Positions 48,321-59,900 of a DNA stretch of 64,000 nucleotides are shown piece after piece; within the stretch, counting starts at the first letter, position 1; each line of letters opens with the position of its first letter. Position numbers and translations under genes: made by a program. Source of the DNA: Parapristionchus giblindavisi (taxonomy: Eukaryota > Nematoda > Chromadorea > Rhabditida > Diplogasteridae). Below the pieces are notes generated by a model. It was not told the DNA's origin. It ran no database searches and saw nothing but the letters and a program-made list of their open reading frames with translations. The stretch covers positions 1-64,000 of the forward strand of contig CALSFV010000066.1 in the NCBI GenBank assembly GCA_943737045.1, given 5' to 3'.

Positions 48321-49897
48321 AGGTAAAGCGAGAATTCGTCAAGGAAAAAAATGGCAAAAAAAGAATTCAAAAGAATTGTGCTTTTAACTTTTCCTGATCC
48401 TCCTTCGGGATTCGAACTTTATTGCCGACCAACCGCTCGGATTGGCCGTCCGACCTGTTATCCACTAGACCATGGGTCCCTATTAACAGACATTTCAAAT
48501 GATCTAGGTATACTTTCCCGGTGCATTTGAGTTAAACCCTAATATATAGTGATTTTGGCTCCCCCTATTTAACTTCGCGGGCTTGGACACCCTTTATAAG
48601 CTCTATCACAACCAAATATCTTTATTCTGCCTGAAAAAGGAACAGCACCCTCTCGACGAACAGAAAATGGAGACTGCAACAGCTCATATTACTTCTTCGA
48701 CATTCTGCAGAAAAGTCACGTCGTGGTTGATGTTGTTCTGATCACGTCATCGACGAGATCAGAACAACATAGTAGAGTAGCATAGATTCCTGTGTACATT
48801 AACAGCTACACCGAGAAATCCACGAGATGAGGTTTATGAACATGACGATTTTGACCAACGATGACGCGATGACATGATGAGAGATTACATTAGGTTCAAC
48901 TATAATAACGAGAATAAATAAATAAATAAATAAAAATTTTGCGTACGGTCTCATCTTTTTTGCTCTTTCGATCAATTTCAAGGTCAGCGTTGTAATCGGA
49001 TGTAATAACGCAGAACTCTTATACCATATGTATAAGAGTTATGCTTTGTTATATCCGATTAACGCTATGATCCTTATGGCGTCATGGCTTTAGGCCGTCA
49101 TAGAAAACGTGTCCGAAAGTAACGCAATATCTAGCGGCGTTCGTATATAAGGCAGTGTTCAGTACTTGGAAAATTTACGAAAATGCAGAAATGCTGGCGA
49201 TTCGAAATTCAGGCCGAAAATGCTCAGAAAATGCCCATTTGAACAACGTTTTCCGCATTATCATGCATTTTCCAAGTTCTGAAGACCGCATAGGGCAAAT
49301 GAAACAAACATAATCAATAGCTAAAAATGATTCATACCTTGAACAGATGCAACATCGTTGAAGGATCGAGTATATCTTCGTGGAAGACCGACTCAGTGCT
49401 AGCAGAGAGAGAGAGAAGGAGACGAGAAAACCGACATCAACATGTAAAATGAATAAGAATAGAAGAACAAGGTAAAAGATCAAAGATCACCTTTAAAAGG
49501 GAACAAACAGAGAGGCGATGAGAAGGGGAGAGGAGAAAAACGACCGAGAAGAGCAAATGAAGGGAATGAGAATGAGACCACGTAGTGAATGATTATCATA
49601 TGCAAAATGAAAAGAAGGACTAGACAATAACGTACAATGAGAAAATCGATTCGAGAAAGATAGTTCAAATATCGATTGAAATGAATCAAACATTTTTAGA
49701 TCAAATGGTATACAAATAAGGAGCGCTCTAGAGGAAGATCTAAAATTGCTGTTTCCGAATTTTAGATTTGGAATTAATTATTTAGAGAAAGACTTTGAAG
49801 ACATCTAGACTTCAAAGATCAAAGATCAAACAAAAAAAAGATGATAAATCTTCATAGCTTCTGGTTTCTTGCCCTTAGATCGGCTAAGTGTATGTGC
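48321..49897. repeat. core unit 10 (variant type 2)
   Basis: The first 290 bp (tRNA-like part 48399-48480) and last 430 bp match other cores; the middle is different. It holds a perfect 14-bp inverted repeat at 48730-48770 (ATGTTGTTCTGATC, 13-base loop) and an imperfect long hairpin at 48986-49066. Confidence 0.8.
48986..49066. repeat. nested inverted repeat in variant core
   Basis: Outer arms AGCGTTGTAATCGGAT and ATCCGATTAACGCT surround an inner 10-bp stem AACTCTTATA/TATAAGAGTT with a 7-base loop. The duplicate is at 53568-53648. Confidence 0.7.
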
Positions 49898-50004
49898 TTA
49901 TTACATTTCACAAGGCTTATTACATTTCATAAGGCTTATTACATTTCATAAGGCTTATTACATTTCATAAGGCTTATTACATTTACATTTCATAAGGCTT
50001 TTCA
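49898..50004. repeat. 19-bp satellite array A11
   Basis: Five to six units before the hairpin. Confidence 0.85.
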
Positions 50005-50018
50005 TTCGTTTCATTTTC

Positions 50019-50078
50019 ATTCGGGTCTTCCCCTTGATCGCCCTTGAGGGCCAAAGCGATCAAGGGGAAGACCCGAAT
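50019..50078. repeat. perfect 23-bp hairpin
   Basis: Stem ATTCGGGTCTTCCCCTTGAT... at 50019-50041 is exactly complementary to 50056-50078, with a 14-base loop. The right arm is the start of a LINE coding fragment, so the hairpin probably arose by inverted duplication there. Confidence 0.85.
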
Positions 50079-50182
50079 TGAGATGGAAGGATGAATTTGT
50101 GAAGATAGTCGGGCCAGGCTTTATGAACGTTGCCAGAAACACGGATCAATGGAACCATATCATGTCACTACAGATCCGGTGA
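50066..50182 (+). pseudogene. RTE-like LINE ORF2 C-terminal fragment
   Basis: The frame reads GRPELRWKDEFVKIVGPG, then FMNVARNTDQWNHIMSLQIR and a stop. GRPxxRWxDE and the ARxxxxW spacing are typical of the extreme C-terminus of RTE-type LINE proteins. Only this tail is present. Confidence 0.6.
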
Positions 50183-50233
50183 CCCACCGCTTAGTTGATC
50201 TCGATAAAGTGTTTAAATGTAAAAAAAAATGTA

Positions 50234-51880
50234 AGGCTTTTCATAAGGCTTATTTCATAAAGGTAAAGCGAGAATTCCTCAAGGAAAAAAATGGCAAAAA
50301 AAGAATTCAAAAGAATTGTGCCTTTAACTTTTCCTGATCCTCCTTCGGGATTCGAACTTTATTGCCGACCAACCGCTCGGATTGGCCGTCCGACCTGTTA
50401 TCCACTAAACCATGGGTCCCTATTAACAGACATTTCAAATGATCTAGATATACTTTCCCGGTGCATTTGAGTTAACCCCTAATATATAGTGACTTTGGCT
50501 CCTCCTATTTAACTTCGCGGGCTTGGACACCCTTTATATGCTCGATCACACCCAAATATCTTTATTCTGAATGAAAAAAGAATTATAATCCTCTCGATGA
50601 ACAGAGGATTGGAATAGCAGCATCGCATCTTATTTCTTCAGTATTTTCCATAGAAGCAACGGCGAAGTCGATATATTGATCTGATGACGTCATCGACGAT
50701 ATTCATGAAATCTAAATTAGAATAATAATAAGAATAAGAGTAGGAGAGATTCAACAATTGAACACCTCATAAAACAGAGTTAGATAATATCTATTGTACA
50801 TGAAAATGATGGTCTATACGCGATACTTACTTACTTGGCTACTTGGATGTCCGTTATTCTGATATTGTTGTCGTAACTTCAATAGAGTGCGGTCTTCGGC
50901 AGTTTGAGACCAATTCATATAATACATGATAGGGACGAAAAATTGATTATGAATTGAAGTCGTCATCGATGACGACTTCTGGGGACGAATTCATTAGACA
51001 CAACAATTCGAGTTATGCTTTGGTACTTATAATAAGCGTCCGAAAGCTACACTCTTTTATCTAGCAGCGTACGTATGCAGGACAACAACAAATTCAATAG
51101 CGTAATAAGCAAAAGTGGCTCGTACCTCTTGATCTAGATACAACATCGTTGGCTGAACACGTCTTCGTTTGAGTTCGGACGAAAGGCTGGTAGAGTGAGA
51201 AGAAGACGCGAAGACCAACGACAACATGTGAAAGGAATTAGAATAGAAGAACAAGGTAAAAGATCAAAGATCACCTTTAAAAGTTAACAAACAGAGAGGC
51301 GATGAGAAGGGGAGAGGAGAAAAACGACCGAGAAGAGCAAATGAAATGAATGAGAATGAGACCACGTAGTGAATGATTATCATATGCAAAATGAAAAGAA
51401 GGACTAGACAATAACGTACAATGAGAAAATCGATTCGACAAAGATAGTTCAAATATCGATTGAAATGAATCAAACATTTTTAGATCAAATGGAATACAAA
51501 TAAGGATCGCTCTAGAGGAAGATCTAAAATTGCTGTTTCCGAATTTTAGATTTGGAATTAATTATTTAGAGAAAGACTTTGAAGACATCTAGACTTCAAA
51601 GGTAAAGGTAAAGGTAAAGGTACAACCCGTTATTCAAGGCACACGAAGTCCTGCGGGTGATCACTGCTAGGCCAGTGATATTTCAAGGCCAATTCAGTCC
51701 GTAGGGCCTAATCTCTTCTTCGGACCTACTTTACCGCATGATCTAGTCACTACCAATTCCCCTTTCGGGCGCCTTGGTTGAGTGGTTGGTTTAGACTTCA
51801 AAGATCAAAGATCAAACAAAAAAGATGATAAATCTTCATAGCTTCTGGTTTCTTGCCCTTGGATCGGCTAAGTGTATGTG
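50234..51880. repeat. core unit 11 (SINE-bearing)
   Basis: tRNA-like part 50339-50420, SINE-like insert at 51602-51791. It starts the second copy of the 4.5 kb tandem duplication. Confidence 0.85.
51602..51791 (-). mobile_element. 190-bp SINE-like insert in core 11
   Basis: Fourth identical copy of the insert within the same target duplication. Confidence 0.65.
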
Positions 51881-52100
51881 CTTATTACATTTCATAAGGC
51901 TTTTTACATTTCATAAGGCTTTTTACATTTCATAAGGCTTATGACATTTCATAAGGCTTATGACATTTCATAAGGCTTATGACATTTCATAAGGCTTATG
52001 ACATTTCATAAGGCTTATGACATTTCATAAGGCTTATGACATTTCATAAGGCTTATGACATTTCATAAGGCTTATGACATTTCATAAGGCTTATTTCATA
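51881..52100. repeat. 19-bp satellite array A12
   Basis: About 11 units; matches A9 plus two units, accounting for the 38-bp difference in duplication period. Confidence 0.9.
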
Positions 52101-52483
52101 AAGGTAAAGCGAGAATTCGTCAAGGAAAAAAATGGCAAAAAAAGAATTCAAAAGAATTGTGCTTTTAACTTTCCCTGATCCTCCTTCGGGATTCGAACTT
52201 TATTGCCGACCAACCGCTCGGATTGGCCGTCCGACCTGTTATCCACTAGACCATGGGTCCCTATTAAAAGACATTTCAAATGATCTAGATATACTTTCCC
52301 GGTGCATTTAAGTTAACCCCTAATATATAGTGATTTTGGCTCCTCCTATTTAACTTCTCGGGCTTGGACACTCTTTATATGCTCAATCACATCCAAATAT
52401 CTTTATTCTGAATGAAAAAAAGAATCAAAATCCTCTCGATGAACAGAGGATGGAGAGGATTGGAATAGCAGCATCGCGTCTGA
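52101..52483. repeat. core unit 12 (truncated)
   Basis: Duplicate of unit 9; tRNA-like part 52180-52261. Confidence 0.85.
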
Positions 52484-52900
52484 TTTCATTTCATAAGGCT
52501 TATTACATTTCATAAGGCTTATTACATTTCATAAGGCTTATTACATTTCATAAGGCTTATTACATTTCATAAGGCTTATTACATTTCATAAGGCTTATTA
52601 CATTTCATAAGGCTTATTACATTTCATAATGCTTATGACATTTCATAAGGCTTATTACATTTCATAAGGCTTATTACATTTCATAAGGCTTATTACATTT
52701 CATAATGCTTATGACATTTCATAAGGCTTATTACATTTCATAAGGCTTATTACATTTCATAAGGCTTATTACATTTCATAAGGCTTATTACATTTCATAA
52801 GGCTTATTACATTTCATAAGGCTTATGACATTTCATAAGGGTTATGATATTTCATAAGGCTTATTACATTTCATAAGGCTTTTCATAAGGCTCATTTCAC
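52484..52900. repeat. 19-bp satellite array A13
   Basis: Duplicate of A10 with the same variant order; one T-to-C change at the exit (CTCATTTCACAAAGG). Confidence 0.9.
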
Positions 52901-54476
52901 AAAGGTAAAGCGAGAATTCGTCAAGGAAAAAAATGGCAAAAAAAGAATTCAAAAGAATTGTGCTTTTAACTTTTCCTGATCCTCCTTCGGGATTCGAACT
53001 TTATTGCCGACCAACCGCTCGGATTGGCCGTCCGACCTGTTATCCACTAGACCATGGGTCCCTATTAACAGACATTTCAAATGATCTAGGTATACTTTCC
53101 CGGTGCATTTGAGTTAAACCCTAATATATAGTGATTTTGGCTCCCCCTATTTAACTTCGCGGGCTTGGACACCCTTTATAAGCTCTATCACAACCAAATA
53201 TCTTTATTCTGCCTGAAAAAGGAACAGCACCCTCTCGACGAACAGAAAATGGAGACTGCAACAGCTCATATTACTTCTTCGACATTCTGCAGAAAAGTCA
53301 CGTCGTGGTTGATGTTGTTCTGATCACGTCATCGACGAGATCAGAACAACATAGTAGAGTAGCATAGATTCCTGTGTACATTAACAGCTACACCGAGAAA
53401 TCCACGAGATGAGGTTTATGAACATGACGATTTTGACCAACGATGACGCGATGACATGATGAGAGATTACATTAGGTTCAACTATAATAACGAGAATAAA
53501 TAAATAAATAAATAAAAATTTTGCGTACGGTCTCATCTTTTTTGCTCTTTCGATCAATTTCAAGGTCAGCGTTGTAATCGGATGTAATAACGCAGAACTC
53601 TTATACCATATGTATAAGAGTTATGCTTTGTTATATCCGATTAACGCTATGATCCTTATGGCGTCATGGCTTTAGGCCGTCATAGAAAACGTGTCCGAAA
53701 GTAACGCAATATCTAGCGGCGTTCGTATATAAGGCAGTGTTCAGTACTTGGAAAATTTACGAAAATGCAGAAATGCTGGCGATTCGAAATTCAGGCCGAA
53801 AATGCTCAGAAAATGCCCATTTGAACAACGTTTTCCGCATTATCATGCATTTTCCAAGTTCTGAAGACCGCATAGGGCAAATGAAACAAACATAATCAAT
53901 AGCTAAAAATGATTCATACCTTGAACAGATGCAACATCGTTGAAGGATCGAGTATATCTTCGTGGAAGACCGACTCAGTGCTAGCAGAGAGAGAGAGAAG
54001 GAGACGAGAAAACCGACATCAACATGTAAAATGAATAAGAATAGAAGAACAAGGTAAAAGATCAAAGATCACCTTTAAAAGGGAACAAACAGAGAGGCGA
54101 TGAGAAGGGGAGAGGAGAAAAACGACCGAGAAGAGCAAATGAAGGGAATGAGAATGAGACCACGTAGTGAATGATTATCATATGCAAAATGAAAAGAAGG
54201 ACTAGACAATAACGTACAATGAGAAAATCGATTCGAGAAAGATAGTTCAAATATCGATTGAAATGAATCAAACATTTTTAGATCAAATGGTATACAAATA
54301 AGGAGCGCTCTAGAGGAAGATCTAAAATTGCTGTTTCCGAATTTTAGATTTGGAATTAATTATTTAGAGAAAGACTTTGAAGACATCTAGACTTCAAAGA
54401 TCAAAGATCAAACAAAAAAAAGATGATAAATCTTCATAGCTTCTGGTTTCTTGCCCTTAGATCGGCTAAGTGTATG
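52901..54476. repeat. core unit 13 (variant type 2)
   Basis: Duplicate of unit 10 at an offset of 4582 bp; tRNA-like part 52981-53062, inverted repeats at 53312-53352 and 53568-53648. Confidence 0.85.
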
Positions 54477-54586
54477 TGCTTATTACATTTCACAAGGCTT
54501 ATTACATTTCATAAGGCTTATTACATTTCATAAGGCTTATTACATTTCATAAGGCTTATTACATTTACATTTCATAAGGCTTTTCA
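54477..54586. repeat. 19-bp satellite array A14
   Basis: Five to six units; the last array in the block. Confidence 0.85.
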
Positions 54587-54600
54587 TTCGTTTCATTTTC

Positions 54601-54660
54601 ATTCGGGTCTTCCCCTTGATCGCCCTTGAGGGCCAAAGCGATCAAGGGGAAGACCCGAAT
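54601..54660. repeat. perfect 23-bp hairpin, second copy
   Basis: Stems at 54601-54623 and 54638-54660, 4582 bp from the first copy and identical to it. Confidence 0.85.
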
Positions 54661-54764
54661 TGAGATGGAAGGATGAATTTGTGAAGATAGTCGGGCCAGG
54701 CTTTATGAACGTTGCCAGAAACACGGATCAATGGAACCATATCATGTCACTACAGATCCGGTGA
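54648..54764 (+). pseudogene. RTE-like LINE C-terminal fragment, second copy
   Basis: Identical duplicate of 50066-50182. Confidence 0.6.
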
Positions 54765-54815
54765 CCCACCGCTTAGTTGATCTCGATAAAGTGTTTAAAT
54801 GTAAAAAAAAATGTA

Positions 54816-56240
54816 AGGCTTTTCATAAGGCTTATTTCATAAAGGTAAAGCGAGAATTCCTCAAGGAAAAAAATGGCAAAAAAAGAATTCAAAAGAATTG
54901 TGCCTTTAACTTTTCCTGATCCTCCTTCGGGATTCGAACTTTATTGCCGACCAACCGCTCGGATTGGCCGTCCGACCTGTTATCCACTAAACCATGGGTC
55001 CCTATTAACAGACATTTCAAATGATCTAGATATACTTTCCCGGTGCATTTGAGTTAACCCCTAATATATAGTGACTTTGGCTCCTCCTATTTAACTTCGC
55101 GGGCTTGGACACCCTTTATATGCTCGATCACATCCAAATATCTTTATTCTGAATGAAAAAAGAATCATGATCCTCTCGATGAACAGAGGTTTGGAATAGC
55201 AGCATCGCATCTTATTTCTTCAGTATTTTCCATAGAAGCAACGGCGAGGTCGATATATTGATCTGATGACGTCATCGACGATATTCATGAAATATAAATT
55301 AGAATAATAATAAGAATAAGAGTAGGAGAGATTCAACAATTGAACACCTCATAAAACAGAGTTAGATAATGTCTATTGTACATGACAATGATGGTCTATA
55401 CGCGATACTTACTTACTTGGATACTTCGATGTCCGTTATTCTGATATCATCGTCGTAACTTCAATAGAGTGCGGTCTTCAGCAGTTTGAGACCAATTCAT
55501 ATAATACATGATAGGGACGAAAAATTGATTATGAATTGAAGTCGTCATCGATGACGACTTCTGGGGACGAATTCATTATTCGAGTTATGCTTTGGTACTT
55601 ATAATAAGCGTCCGAAAGCTACACACTTTTATCTAGCAGCGTACGTATAAAGGATAAATACAACAAAAAATTCAATAGCGTAATAAGCAAAAGTGGTTCG
55701 TACCTCTTGATCTAGATACAACATCGTTGGCTGAACACGTCTTCGTTTGAGTTCGGACGAAAGGCTGGTAGAGTGAGAAGAAGACGCGAAGAACGACGGC
55801 AACATGTGAAAGGAATTAGAATAGAAGAACAAGGTAAAAGATCAAAGATCACCTTTTAAAAGGAACAAGCGGAGAGACGATGAGAAGTGGAGAAGAGGAC
55901 AAACGACCGAGAAGAGCAAATGAAAGGAATGAGAATGAGACAACGTAGTGAATGATTATCATATGCAAAATAGACAATAACGATAGACAATAGACTAGAC
56001 AATAACGTACAATGAGAAAATCGATTCGACACAGATGGTTAAAATATCGATTGAAATGAATCAAACATTTGTAGATCAAATGGTTTACAAATAAGAATCG
56101 CTCTAGAGGAAGATCTAAAAATGCTGTTTCCGAATTTTAGATTTGGAATTAATTATTTAGACATCAAAGACATCAAGACTTTAAAGATCAAAGGTCAAAC
56201 TACAAATATGACAACTCTTCATTGCTTCTGGTGTCTTTTG
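54816..56240. repeat. core unit 14 (right edge of block)
   Basis: tRNA-like part 54921-55002. It starts like unit 11 but then diverges (for example a small tandem AGACAATA expansion near 55975) and is not followed by satellite; its last 60 bases fade out near 56240. Confidence 0.75.
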
Positions 56241-56505
56241 CTTGCATCGATTCTAAACATGCCCGAAACGAGGAAACCCGAGAGCTCGCGAACGCGAAAT
56301 TCATAGTAATGCCTCTCTCTATACTTTCGACTCTCCTGCCTAACCCGTAGCACCAATATTATAGAATTAAAACTGTCCGAACAATACAAATTCCGCTCTT
56401 TGCCGCGCAATACTCAGACTCCGCCCGCTTCTTCGCACGACATACCATGAAAAAACTGAAAAACTTTTGTAATTCTATAATATTTCTCTCCGAGAGTAAG
56501 ATTTA
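56241..56505. other. unique DNA between block and right flank repeat
   Basis: A 63-codon minus frame exists at 56219-56410 but has no ATG and no recognisable domain; not called as a gene. Confidence 0.35.
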
Positions 56506-56635
56506 TATGCGCTGTCTCTAATACGTTATCCTTGTTAACACTGAGTGCATTTTATGTCAATTATTTAGCTATTCAAAAGGATTACAGTGTAGCGGCTCTT
56601 TTTCTAAAGGAGTACATCAATCGCTGATCATAAAT
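56506..56635 (+). repeat. right copy of the block-flanking sequence
   Basis: Matches 10155-10412 in the same orientation and lacks the MITE at 10243-10355. It has a short deletion relative to the left copy after TTGTTAACACTGAG. Confidence 0.6.
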
Positions 56636-56929
56636 TCTTGAAAGGAGATTTATTAAAGTAAAAAAAACCCATTATTTCACACCATATTCATTAGAAACAC
56701 TGCTTCTTGTTAGCTAACCCCATGTTGTTTTCATTATTTTCTTAATATATATACATCTAGCGGGTCCGTGTAGACAAGCTGCCCCACATGACTAACAATG
56801 TTATTACAATTAATGTGTACTACAGTTTTTTTCCGTACAAAATCATTTATCCACCCGTACGGTATCTCAGGTGTTCATCTCGAAGGTCAGCACTCGGATT
56901 AGAGTCCAGTCTCTGACGCTAGGGGGCTG

Positions 56930-59900
56930 CTAGAGGGTGGATGAGGGATTGAAGGAGGCTTGGGTTGTGGGCTGGAAGCAGGATTTGGGTTTGAAGAGGT
57001 AGCAAGAATCGCTATCCTTCTTCCCCGTCACTTCCTTCGGCAGATGCTTCTTCATGAGATCGGCAAAATCCGGACGAGCGCTCGGATCCTGAAATGTCTG
57101 ATTAGCATGCTAAGCATGCCGAAGCATACCAAGTATGATAGAAATATCTAGATGCAAACTATTATGACTAATAACTTGCAACATCAGTTAATTAACTAAC
57201 AACATTCTAGGAGTTCGAATACAGAATTTGCACAACTTGTGGCAAGCATGCTGAACGACATACCATTATGAAGCACGAAAGGTATATCTCTTTCATCTCT
57301 GGCGTCATGATCGGAAGGGGATCCATAGGAGGTGTGCGAGTTGTGATCTATTAATAAAACATTTATAAAACTAATAATCAATATTTAAATGTTCATTATT
57401 TTTAAAAAAACGACTACTATAAACGCAAAATTTGTTTCGCACAATGGCACAGACAGATCTTTTTAAAGTTCATAACCAAAGCGTTTAGCAAGCAAGAAAG
57501 CTTAGCTAGAAAGCTGATAGATCTTACCAGTTCCTTAGCCCTTGCCTTTGACACATCAGGGAAGGGGTCGGTCGCGCAGCGAGAGTAGATCTCCCACAGA
57601 AGAATACCGTAAGACCAAACGTCGGTTTTGTGCGAAAATTTGCCCTGAACAGTTGCAAACCAGTAATGGTTTACGGGTTAACCATTTGAAACATCGGTAA
57701 ACCTATCAGAATACTCACTTTTGTGAGTGTCTCGGGCGACAACCATTTCACAGGAACATTTGCCATCTTTGAGAGCTGCAAAATATGAAGTCAGCTAAGT
57801 AGTCTAGCTCGTTGCATGCCTAGCATGCTTGTGGCTAGCTTAGCATGCTCACCTCGAAGCTGTCTCCTCTATGCGATAGTCCGAAGTCGGATATCTTCAG
57901 ATCGTTATCACTACCCATTAGACAATTTCTTGCCGCCAAATCTCGATGAATAATCTTTAAATGGTTAAAATCAACCAATATAAATCAATATTCAAAGACC
58001 TGTTCACATTGAAGATAATACATTCCACGCATCGCATCACTGGCAAACTTATTCAATTGTTCCAAAGGAACTGGATCGTTCCTCTTGCAGTAAGTCTGCA
58101 AAATTCGGAAATGTATTATTCCCAATTGATTAATCACCACACTCTCTCTCAATCAGGGTAAACGAGAGAGTATGACCAGAGGATATTGCGAATGTAGTCT
58201 TCGTAGAAGAAGACAGAGAGGCTGGGCGAGATTCAACGAGTTCCCCATATTTACAAAAGTTGTTTGACACCTTGAGTGATCCTCCACTGGCGATCTCGAG
58301 TACGATGAGGATAGGCGAGTCGCCGGGTGCGACTCCATAGACACGAATGACATTGGGATGATTGAATCGGAGCATTAGACGACATTCCTGCAATTTTCTT
58401 ATATATGAAAGATCAAAGATCAACGTGGAATCATAGTGAGATCACGTATGTCGATAAACAGTTTGCCGAGTATTATGACCACGACCTCTATATAAAGCTG
58501 CATTCAAAAGTGAAAAATCAAAAATACGAAAAAGTGTGAAAATTGTGGTGTCATTCCCGGACTTTCTCTTTCTGACTTTTGATCAAAACAACCTTAAAGA
58601 ATTCGAGAAGATTCTTCTTTCCAATATTCTCGCTCTTCATCTTCTTGATGGCAACCTCGATCTTGCTGTTATCCTAAATTTAATGTATTTCATTTAATTG
58701 GTCCGCTCGTGGCATCATTACAATCTTCAAGAAGCCACAGTGAACCGTGCCAAAGGCGCCCTCTGAAAAAAAGAACATAACCAAGGACAAAGATCAAAGA
58801 TCAAGTGCTCACTCCCTAGTTCCTTTCCGATCTCAATATGTTCGTGAAGTAGATAATAATCAGGACGTGGCATCGGCATTTTCAACAAAGGTCTGAATCA
58901 ATAGATATAATGATTAATTTTTTTTTTCAAAAACAAACCCTGGTGCCTTGCTGTACTTGGACGGATTCTCTGTATAGTACAGAATGAGATCGGACAAGTT
59001 ATCCTAAAGATCGAAGATCAAAGAGCAATCTACAAACTACTACATAAAAATTATGAAAATTTTCAAATTATGTCCCGACCTTGCTAACTCCATCATTTAT
59101 GGTCCAATCTTTTCCGTTCTCATGGGCAATGCGAATGTGCCTAAAAACATGCAAAGATCAAAGATCAAAGATCAAAAATCAAAGATCAAAGATCAATATT
59201 GCAACGAACATAATCTTCTTTTCGACCTTCTTCGTATCAGCCGGCTCCACCATGACACTGAGAATGAACGCTGGGATGCCGTCAATCTTTAAAAAAGTGT
59301 AGTTTGATCTTTGATCTTTGATCTTTGATCTCACCGATGTCCTTCGTACGATGAAGTCTCCAACATTCGCCATGAACTCTTCAATATCCTCTCGTGGCAT
59401 GAATCCGTGATAGTAATGCTTTGTCGACATTGTCTTTCCGACTTTCTGAAAAATAATCTTTGATTTTTAATAATTGATCTTTGATCTCCCACATCAAGAT
59501 ACTCCAACTCCTCGGCCTTTATCGCTGCCTTCTTGCTGTCCTTCTCCACGGATCTCCTTTTGCTATCCTTATTCACAGGCAACTTCTTGCTGACGTTATC
59601 CTTGTTACTGTCCTTTTTCACAGCAAGCTTCTTACTATCAGCAACTTGAGAAATTGTGCTATTCCCTACATTATCGACGCTCGCATCTCTTTTCTGCAAT
59701 ATGGAATTTTGAACATTGATCTTTGATCTTTGATCTTTGATCTTTGATCACGGCACCTTCGCCCCTGCCTTGCCTGCGCTACCCGGAATTTTCCTGAAAA
59801 GTGCGAATAAAAGCAGTTTTTTTTCTGTCAAAACTAAAATCCTAAATCATGAGAGTCAATAGAAAGCTACATCTACTTAAAATGAAAGTATCAATCATGA

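Larger units (their letters stand above)
10413..56240. repeat. 46 kb hierarchical satellite block (cores plus 19-bp arrays)
   Basis: Alternating core units and arrays of a 19-bp repeat, interrupted by the LINE complex at 21608-35307. Fourteen tRNA-like sequences, all on the minus strand, mark the core starts. Full cores carry, in order: a GGTAAAGYGAGAATTCGTC lead, the tRNA-like segment, a TGACGTCA palindrome, a perfect or near-perfect 24-bp palindrome, GATCAAA clusters, and the exit sequence CGGCTAAGTGTATGTGCTTA into the next array. No protein-coding gene is supported inside apart from retroelement ORFs and captured fragments. Confidence 0.85.

Noticed and set aside
10413..56240. Helitron origin of the core units
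   Set aside because: Internal minisatellites fit some Helitron-type elements, but I found no consistent TC start, CTRR end with terminal hairpin, or AT target site, so the class is left open.
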